NCBI GenBank assembly: GCA_963770485.1 | Contig: CAVYPX010000011.1 | Location: 62,001-126,000, forward strand | Direction of reading: 5' to 3' | DNA from: CAVVEC01 sp963770485 | GTDB lineage: Bacteria > Acidobacteriota > Terriglobia > Terriglobales > Acidobacteriaceae | DNA: 64,000 bases | Shown here: positions 58,416 to 64,000 of the stretch, one piece after another | Position numbering within the stretch: position 1 is the stretch's first letter | Layout: every line of letters begins with the position of its first letter | The notes under the pieces: generated by a model | What the model saw: the letters and a program-made list of their open reading frames with translations, nothing else | What the model was told of the DNA's origin: nothing | The model's database searches: none | Made by a program: the position numbers and the translations under genes

Positions 58416-59462
58416 TTAAACACATGTTGGAGGCGGAATCGACTGTGATGATCCTACTTGGGCGACGCTTATCCGCAGAACACCGGCACCCTTGATCTTG
58501 CTCTTCTTGAGAGCTTGCAGAGCCTGGTTCGCCTGCTCCAGATCGAAGATTTCGATTTCGGTCTGGAGCGGAACCGTGGCCGCGAGTTCAAGAAATTCGC
58601 GAGCGTCCTGGCGAGTGCTATTGGCGACGCTGCGGATTAGGCGCTCGTGGTAGAGAAGCGAGTAATCCATTTGCGGGAGAGCACTCATCGTGATTCCCGC
58701 CAGGACCAGCGTTCCGCCCTTGCGCAAAGCACGAAGCGCATGCGGGACGAGCGCGCCGGCGGGAGCAAAGATGATCGCGGCGTCGAGCGGGTGAGGCGGT
58801 GTGTCCTCCGCTGCGCCAACCCAGGCGGCTCCGAGCTTGTTTGCCAGTTCGCGATGAATGGCAGCGCGCGTGAACACGTAAACTTCGCAGCCCAGATGCT
58901 GCGCGAATTGCAACACCAGGTGCGCCGAGGCTCCGAAACCGTAGAGCCCGAGCCGTTCGCCTGCGCGCACTGCGCTCAGCCGATACGAGCGGTAGCCGAT
59001 GATCCCGGCGCATAGGAGAGGCGCGGCATTTTCATCGGAAAAGACGGCGGGAATGGAGTACGCGTAATTTTCGTTGACCAATGTGGATTCGGCGTAGCCG
59101 CCATCTACGTCGTACCCGGTGAACTGCGCGTGGTCGCAAAGATTCTCCAGGCCCCGGCGGCAGTACTGGCAGGTACGGTCGGTCGAATGCAGCCAGGGAA
59201 TTCCGACGCGGTCTCCTTCTTTGAATCGATGTGCGCCTTGCCCGAGCGCGTCCACGATTCCGATGATCTGGTGGCCGGGAACGAGCGGCAGCTTGGGTAA
59301 AGGAAGATCGCCTTCGACCGTGTGCAAATCGGTGTGACAGATGCCGCAGCAGCGCACATGAACACGGGCTTCTCCCGGGCCGGGTGTGGGCTCGGGGAGT
59401 TGCTGCAGACGAAGGGGCGACTCCTCAGCCGGACGCGGACGTTGCAGAACCATGGCACGCAT
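58416..59462 (-). CDS. Zinc-dependent alcohol dehydrogenase family protein
   Basis: The 348-residue MDR enzyme has the catalytic zinc ligands in RCCGICHTDLHTVEGD and the His in LVPGHQIIGIVD, a structural zinc site in CQYCRRGLENLCDHAQF, and the Rossmann motif GLYGFGASAHLVLQF. The pattern resembles the FrmA/ADH-P type with WLHSTDRTCQYC. TAAAAT is 6 nt before the ATG, so the message may be leaderless. It is followed closely by the hydrolase gene. Confidence 0.92.
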   Translation of the reverse strand: MRAMVLQRPRPAEESPLRLQQLPEPTPGPGEARVHVRCCGICHTDLHTVEGDLPLPKLPLVPGHQIIGIVDALGQGAHRFKEGDRVGIPWLHSTDRTCQYCRRGLENLCDHAQFTGYDVDGGYAESTLVNENYAYSIPAVFSDENAAPLLCAGIIGYRSYRLSAVRAGERLGLYGFGASAHLVLQFAQHLGCEVYVFTRAAIHRELANKLGAAWVGAAEDTPPHPLDAAIIFAPAGALVPHALRALRKGGTLVLAGITMSALPQMDYSLLYHERLIRSVANSTRQDAREFLELAATVPLQTEIEIFDLEQANQALQALKKSKIKGAGVLRISVAQVGSSQSIPPPTCV

Positions 59463-59468
59463 GAATTG

Positions 59469-59474
59469 ATTTTA
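59469..59474 (-). promoter_or_regulatory. -10 box (TAAAAT) 6 nt before the ADH start
   Basis: TAAAAT reads on the minus strand, followed by CAATTC and the ATG. No Shine-Dalgarno is visible. The -35 is not recognisable. Confidence 0.4.
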
Positions 59475-59486
59475 CGGCTTGAGTCC

Positions 59487-59924
59487 CTACCGCGGCCGCT
59501 GGAGAAAGGGATTCCGTATCTTCACACTGCCGTACATTCTTCCGTGTTCGAAGTCCTCAGAGATGAGTTCACTCAGGCCGTAATGCTCCGCATAGGCCCA
59601 GAGGTGCGCGTCAAACCATGACAAATGGTAGGCCGCAGTTCCGCGCAGCGCAGTCCGAAACAAAGCCTCATTCGGATAGAGAACGGTGAATTGCGTGAGG
59701 TACTCTTCGGTTTCGCGTCTCGCGTCATCTGGCGATAAAATGAAGCCGTTTCCAAGTCGCACGCGAGTAACGACAGCCATGAATTCGACAAGCGCCTGAT
59801 GCGGGATGCGAAGCGAGTCCTTCGCCAGACCCTCGCGCAACAATTCAGACGCGACCCTTTGTTTGTCGGGGAACCTAGGATCGGAGCGATACACCAGAAT
59901 ATTCGTGTCAATCAGAGAGGCCAC
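59487..59924 (-). CDS. vapC: PIN-domain toxin VapC
   Basis: The 145-residue protein has acidic residues of a PIN nuclease: DTNILVYRSDPR (first Asp), FMAVVTRVRLG, SWFDAHLWAYAEHYG (third Asp) and LISEDFEHGRMYG. The family cleaves RNA, often initiator tRNA or rRNA loops. It overlaps the antitoxin gene by 17 bp and lies downstream of it, the usual VapBC order. Confidence 0.93.
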   Translation of the reverse strand: MASLIDTNILVYRSDPRFPDKQRVASELLREGLAKDSLRIPHQALVEFMAVVTRVRLGNGFILSPDDARRETEEYLTQFTVLYPNEALFRTALRGTAAYHLSWFDAHLWAYAEHYGLSELISEDFEHGRMYGSVKIRNPFLQRPR

Positions 59925-60216
59925 GACGGTATAGATCCTCCCGCTTCCAGCCTCGATCTCCTGATTTGGCAGGAACGTCGCCGCTTTTCCGCAATGCCCC
60001 TTCGCGTCGGCGTTGGCGTTCGGTTGCCTTGTCGAACAACTCCAGCCGCTCTTTTACTGTGAGCGCCGGGCTGCGCTTTCGACGCCGAGAGGAAGGAATG
60101 ACGCGGATGACCTCGCCCGCCGGGACCCACTGCAGTTCATCCCCCGGTCGAATACCGTACTGATCAGCAATAGCCTTGGGAACGGTAAGCTGCAGCTTGC
60201 TGGTTACCTTTGGCAT
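59908..60216 (-). CDS. vapB: VapB-type (AbrB/SpoVT fold) antitoxin
   Basis: The 102-residue protein starts KVTSKLQLTVPKAIADQYGI with RPGDELQWVP, the swapped-hairpin AbrB DNA-binding fold. The rest is a basic, Arg-rich tail that should bind VapC. It starts at an ATG preceded only by AAGGAT and, just before that, a strong -10, so translation may be leaderless. Confidence 0.92.
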   Translation of the reverse strand: MPKVTSKLQLTVPKAIADQYGIRPGDELQWVPAGEVIRVIPSSRRRKRSPALTVKERLELFDKATERQRRREGALRKSGDVPAKSGDRGWKREDLYRRGLSD

Positions 60217-60222
60217 ATCCTT

Positions 60223-60251
60223 ACTATATCAAGGGTTCATTCCTTGTTCAA
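60223..60251 (-). promoter_or_regulatory. Sigma70 promoter of vapBC
   Basis: On the minus strand TTGAAC (60251-60246) and TATAGT (60228-60223) are separated by exactly 17 bp. AAGGAT then leads straight into the vapB ATG, 6 nt after the -10. Confidence 0.75.
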
Positions 60252-60303
60252 CTTGCTGCCACTGCTCGACGCGGCGCTGCCCGTATTACCTAAAGACGAT
60301 TTT

Positions 60304-62028
60304 TCACGCGTTGGCTTTCAGCATTTGCTCGGCGTGCTTGCGGGAAGTATCCGTCAAGTGGGAGCCGCTGAGCATGCGGGCAACCTCTTCGGTACGCTCT
60401 GCACCAGCGACGAGACGAACCGCGACCCGGGTGCGATCGCCGGAGCTTCTCTTTTCGATCACGTAATGATGGTCGGCGAAGGTGGCGATCTGCGGCAAGT
60501 GGGTCACGCAGAGTACCTGGTTGCCTCGGGCCAGGGCTTTCAGCTTTTTGCCGACGGCTTCAGCTGCCCGGCCGCCGATGCCGGTATCGATTTCATCGAA
60601 GACGAGCGTGCGCTGCGCTGCAGGGGCTAAAGCCCTCGCTGATTTTGCACCGCTTCCGCGGCCCTGCAGGGCGGTTCCACACTCCACGCTGGCCTTGAGC
60701 GCCAGCATGACTCGCGAGAGCTCTCCGCCGGAAGCGATGTGCTCCAGTTGTCGCAGCGGTTCGCCGGGGTTGGTGGAGATCAGGTAGACAACCTGATCGA
60801 AGCCGGATGAGGTCCAGTTTCCTTCTTCGTCGTTACCGCTGACCTCAATCTGGAAGCTGGATTTCATAGCCAAGTCGCTGATCTCGGCTTCGACCAGTTT
60901 CTCCAGCTTGCGGGCCGCTTCGATGCGCCGCCTGGACACGGCACGGGCCGCGCGAAGATATTCCTGGCCCGCTTGAGCCAGTTCAGTGCGGAGCTTGGCG
61001 AGAATTTCGTCTTTGTTTTCCATTTCCGAAAGTTTACGGCTGACTTCCTGGCCGTGGTGAATCACGTCCTCGAGTGTCGGACCGTACTTGCGCTTCAGGC
61101 GGTCGAGCGTGGCGAGGCGATCTTCCACCTCCGCCAAGTGCTCCGGCGACGCTTGGATGCCGCCAGCATAATCCCGCAGGGTCGCGCCCACGTCTTCCAC
61201 GCTGATGCGAGCCGAGTCGATGGCCGCCAACGCCTCCTGGAATTTGGGCTCGTAGCGCGCCAATTCCTCGATATGCTTCTGCGCCGTTCGCAGCGAAGAC
61301 GAGGTGGAGGCATGACCCTCGTAAAGCAGATCGAAGGCACTCATGGCCGCACTGTATATTTTTTCGGCGTTGGCCAGAACGCGCTTCTCGGCTTCGAGGC
61401 GTCCGTCTTCTCCCGGTTTCAGCTTGGCCTCTTCAATCTCGCGCTTCTGGAAAGTCCACAAATCGAGGAAGCGGAGCCGGTCTTGCTCGCCGTGCTCGAG
61501 TTCTTCGATTCGACTGGCAATACTCCTCCAGCAGGCGAATGCCTCGCTGGTTGCATCGAGATGGCTGCCAGCGTAAACATCAAGCAATCCCAAGCGGGCG
61601 GCGGCATCGAACGAAAGCAGGGATTCGTTCTGCGCATGGATGGCCGCCAGGCAGGGCGCGAGCTGGCGCAGCACGCTCACGGTGGCTGGCTGATTATTTA
61701 TGAAGACGCGGCCCTTGCCGCCGACCGCGATCTCGCGCCGCAGAATGAGGGATTCATCCTCGGAATCAATGCCGTTGCTCTCCAGGATTTGGCGGACGGT
61801 TTTTTCCGCGCTGCCTTCAATTTCAAAGACTGCTGAGATCACGGCGCGCTCGGCCCCGGTGCGGATCACATCGGTGGAAGCTTTCTCGCCGAGAAGAAGA
61901 GCAAGTGCGTCAATCAGAATGGATTTGCCGGCGCCGGTTTCGCCGGTGAGCAGGTTCAAGCCGGAGGCGAACTCCACTGCGACGTTGTCAATCACCGCGT
62001 AGTTTTCGAGCCGCAATTCCGCGAGCAC
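60304..62028 (-). CDS. recN: DNA repair protein RecN
   Basis: The 574-residue SMC-like ATPase starts at GTG 62028 with LAELRLENYAVIDNVAVEFA. Walker A is GETGAGKSILIDAL, coiled coils span roughly residues 160-360, and the C-terminal head carries SGGELSRVMLALKA (signature) and VFDEIDTGIGGRAAEAVG (Walker B). RecN gathers and holds broken DNA ends for recombinational repair. The length is normal. Confidence 0.98.
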   Translation of the reverse strand: MLAELRLENYAVIDNVAVEFASGLNLLTGETGAGKSILIDALALLLGEKASTDVIRTGAERAVISAVFEIEGSAEKTVRQILESNGIDSEDESLILRREIAVGGKGRVFINNQPATVSVLRQLAPCLAAIHAQNESLLSFDAAARLGLLDVYAGSHLDATSEAFACWRSIASRIEELEHGEQDRLRFLDLWTFQKREIEEAKLKPGEDGRLEAEKRVLANAEKIYSAAMSAFDLLYEGHASTSSSLRTAQKHIEELARYEPKFQEALAAIDSARISVEDVGATLRDYAGGIQASPEHLAEVEDRLATLDRLKRKYGPTLEDVIHHGQEVSRKLSEMENKDEILAKLRTELAQAGQEYLRAARAVSRRRIEAARKLEKLVEAEISDLAMKSSFQIEVSGNDEEGNWTSSGFDQVVYLISTNPGEPLRQLEHIASGGELSRVMLALKASVECGTALQGRGSGAKSARALAPAAQRTLVFDEIDTGIGGRAAEAVGKKLKALARGNQVLCVTHLPQIATFADHHYVIEKRSSGDRTRVAVRLVAGAERTEEVARMLSGSHLTDTSRKHAEQMLKANA

Positions 62029-62148
62029 CGGGTGTCCTAGGTGAAGAGCTGAGCGCAGGATAGCATGAAAAGCAGGGGCTAGTAGCGAGTAGCTGGTAGC
62101 TAGGGCCAGGGACGAGTGTGCCCCAGAAATTAGGGGGCGAGGCCATCA

Positions 62149-63239
62149 TCAAGGAACGAGCATTTCGTTCTCTCTACATTCCCTACCGCGTTCGCAGAAG
62201 CGACAGACGCGTTCCAGAGCTGAGACTCCAGTCAAGGTCACTTCGGGCGCGAGGTAATCCGGGCGTACCGGCTCGACGTGTGTCAAGTCAGTGCTCAAGT
62301 ACTTCTTGTTGTCGTCCGCAAACACTGTGGCCACCACGGCAGTAGGGCCAAGTTCTTCCTGCACCTTCACGGCAGCCAGAAAGTTGCAGCCCGAAGAAAT
62401 ACCTACTGCAAGGCCAAGACTGGAGGCAAGCTTTTGTGCCATCAAGATCGAGTCTCCGTCGGACACGGGGATGACTGGATCCAAAATGGTGAGATCGACG
62501 AGAGCCGGGATAAATTCATCCGAGATGCCCTGAATGCGATGCTTGCCCACCTTGTGACCGGTCGAGATTGTCGGTGACTCTGCCGGCTCGACGGGATGAA
62601 CCCTGATCTCCGGGTTGCGGGCGCGAAGGTAGCGGCCCACTCCCATCACCGTTCCGCCGGTGCCAACCCCGGCCACAAAAGCGTCGGGGCGAAGGCCGGC
62701 GGACTCTAGTTGGGCCCAGATCTCCGGGCCGGTAGTGCTTTCGTGCGCCTCGGTGTTGGCGCGGTTCGAAAACTGGCGCGGCAGAAAAACATCAGAGCGG
62801 CTGGCTGCGAGCTCTTCCGACATGTGGATACTCCCCAGGAATCCACCCTGCTCGGCAGTGACGAGGATGATCTCAGCACCGTAGCTGCAAATCAAGTCCT
62901 GGCGCTCGTGACTCATCCAGCTGGGCATGAAGATGGTTACCGGATGGCCCAGCGCGCGGCCGATGGCGGCAAACGCGATGCCCGTGTTGCCGCTGGTAGC
63001 TTCTGCAATCGTGTCGCCCGGGTGAATCTGTCCCGGGTGTATGCCTTCTTCAGAATGTGCAACGCCATCCGGTCCTTGATGCTGCCGGTCAGGTTCAACT
63101 GTTCCGACTTGGCGTAAATGGTGCGGCGCTGCGCCCGATACGTGAAGTGGATGCCGAGCAGTGGAGTGTTCCCCACCAAACGGCTCAAGGCGTCAAGTTT
63201 CTGGGTTGATGAATCAGCGGCTTGTGCAGGCGCGCTCAA
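62149..63239 (-). pseudogene. PLP-dependent cysteine synthase family gene, interrupted by a one-base frameshift
   Basis: Two frames cover one protein: 62937-63239 gives the N-terminus (LVGNTPLL, LTGSIKDRMALHILKKAYT with the PLP lysine), and 62149 to about 63031 gives the rest (GDTIAEATSGNTGIAF, PSWMSHERQDLICSYGAEI, GVGTGGTVMGVGRYLR, ISSGCNFLAAV). The switch lies at the CCCGGG of 63032-63037, where one base is missing relative to a continuous reading of Y-T-x-G-Q-I. The C-terminus has an extra cysteine-rich tail (VCRFCERGRECREN). A real mutation or an assembly error is possible; the rest of the gene is intact. Confidence 0.88.
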
Positions 63240-63451
63240 TCTTGCCTCCGTTTGGCTGATTTTCCGAATTGCCGGAGCCCGGCCTCTTTTATGCGCGAGA
63301 CTCTGAGCTGCATTCCGAGCGAGAAATCTGCTAGCAAGTTCACCAAGATGGAAGATTAGCCGGAGCGGCTTGTCGTGTCTGTGACTGGGATCACGTTGAA
63401 ATTCGGGTTAATGGATGGGATACGCCTCCGGTTGAGGTCGCGCGAATCGTC

Positions 63452-63457
63452 TATAAT
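63452..63457 (+). promoter_or_regulatory. Consensus -10 box (TATAAT) of the exbB/tolQ gene
   Basis: A perfect TATAAT 26 bp before ATG 63484. A -35 at the proper distance is weak (TTGAGG at 63432 is only 14 bp away). Confidence 0.45.
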
Positions 63458-63483
63458 CGGGGACTGGCGTTCTCCAAAACAAG

Positions 63484-64000
63484 ATGCATTGGCCTTCTTT
63501 ACTGGCAGCAGCGGTGGGTGGCGAGATTGTCGATTTAGTCGCTGAAACTGGTCCGGTCGCCAAGTCGGTACTCCTTCTCCTCTTGCTGTTCAGCGTGATT
63601 TCGTGGGCGATCATTCTCTCCAAGTGGAGCGTGTTGCGGCGGGCTCGAGTGCAGAGCGGGCGCTTTCTGCGCGCATTTCGCAAGGCCCAGCGCTTGCAGG
63701 ACGTATCCGCGGTGTCGGAGCAGTTCCGGCCCAGCCCCTTGGTCGCCGTGTTCGAAGGCGGCTTCCAGGAATACCGGCGCCAGGGCGGAAATCCCGGCGG
63801 CGCAGTGAACAATCTCACGGCTGTTCAGCGCGCCATGCAGATCGCCGCCTCGGAAGAGCTGACTCGATTTGAGCGCAATTTGCCCTGGCTGGCCATCACT
63901 GGGGCAGTGACTCCGTTTATCGGACTCTTCGGCACAGTCTGGGGAATCATTGACGCGTTTCACGGCCTGGGCACGGCCGGTGCGGCAACGCTACGTGCGG
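63484..64000 (+). CDS. MotA/TolQ/ExbB proton channel family protein (partial)
   Basis: An open frame from ATG 63484 runs off the right edge with 172 codons visible. A first membrane helix lies at about residues 28-46 (VLLLLLLFSVISWAIILSKW). A cytoplasmic region follows with FEGGFQEYRRQGG and AMQIAASEELTRFERNLPWL, then the second helix with the family core FIGLFGTVWGIIDAF. The order of these segments is that of TolQ/ExbB, which uses the proton gradient to energise TonB or Tol. It could serve the TonB receptor at 30 kb or the Tol-Pal system; the missing downstream genes would decide. Confidence 0.92.
   Translation, partial: MHWPSLLAAAVGGEIVDLVAETGPVAKSVLLLLLLFSVISWAIILSKWSVLRRARVQSGRFLRAFRKAQRLQDVSAVSEQFRPSPLVAVFEGGFQEYRRQGGNPGGAVNNLTAVQRAMQIAASEELTRFERNLPWLAITGAVTPFIGLFGTVWGIIDAFHGLGTAGAATLRA

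Overview
This window looks like a chromosome segment of an Acidobacteriota bacterium (Terriglobales / Koribacter-like); this is inferred from gene content, not from a database search. The signs are an Oar-type TonB-dependent receptor of about 1,190 residues with an N-terminal carboxypeptidase-regulatory domain, a GloVer tandem-repeat protein, a YncE-propeller/phosphoesterase fusion, an SMC with a large insertion in its head domain, GC-rich coding DNA, and many small interspersed hairpin repeats between genes. No phage, IS transposase, CRISPR array or rRNA operon was found.

Layout. 1-1.3 kb: the 5' part of an exported protein gene running off the left edge, then tRNA-Gly(CCC) preceded on its own strand by three tandem 5'-half tRNA copies. 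1.3-6.9 kb: GloVer protein, an ABC exporter operon with a thioredoxin-like gene between ATPase and permease, and a transglutaminase. 7.2-22.8 kb: a phosphate/polyphosphate region (phosphoesterase, pstC-pstA-pstB-phoU, CHAD protein, Phd-type antitoxin, Ppx/GppA, ppk-sixA, a porin and pstS), with Pho-box-like direct repeats upstream of pstS and pstC. 22.9-30 kb: TPR-like protein, acyl-CoA dehydrogenase, two small unknown ORFs, then a compact operon of glycosyltransferase, two tandem 6-pyruvoyl-tetrahydropterin synthase paralogs, folE and an SDR, which looks like a tetrahydrobiopterin-type pathway; a TlpA/ResA lipoprotein is divergent from it. 30-33.7 kb: the TonB-dependent receptor.

33.7-39.6 kb: the most repeat-rich part. 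It holds tRNA-Arg(TCG) followed by two tandem copies of its own 3' end, thiO, a MITE-like element with terminal inverted repeats and an 8-bp duplication at the thiO stop codon, an M20 peptidase, a hicB-hicA-cupin operon, and a two-gene module of a small basic protein and a TIR/deoxyribosyltransferase-like protein. 39.6-46.3 kb: smc, a CopG/ParE toxin-antitoxin pair, purC, cvpA and a Fis-type regulator. 46.4-64 kb: mainly housekeeping and accessory genes (TPR protein, SDR, zinc ribbon, hybrid histidine kinase, M48 protease-aroA, M1 peptidase, hydrolase/ADH, vapBC, recN, a frameshifted cysteine synthase and the start of an exbB/tolQ gene).

The two tRNA loci are the strongest candidate for something new. 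Both carry tandem arrays in which a terminal fragment of the adjacent tRNA alternates with the same family of two-hairpin spacer (period 109 bp at tRNA-Gly, 103 bp at tRNA-Arg). The TIR-like two-gene module is the best candidate for an undescribed protein system. Several genes (hicB, thiO, vapB, the ADH and the small gene at 38300) have a -10 hexamer 6-7 nt before the start codon, which predicts leaderless mRNAs.
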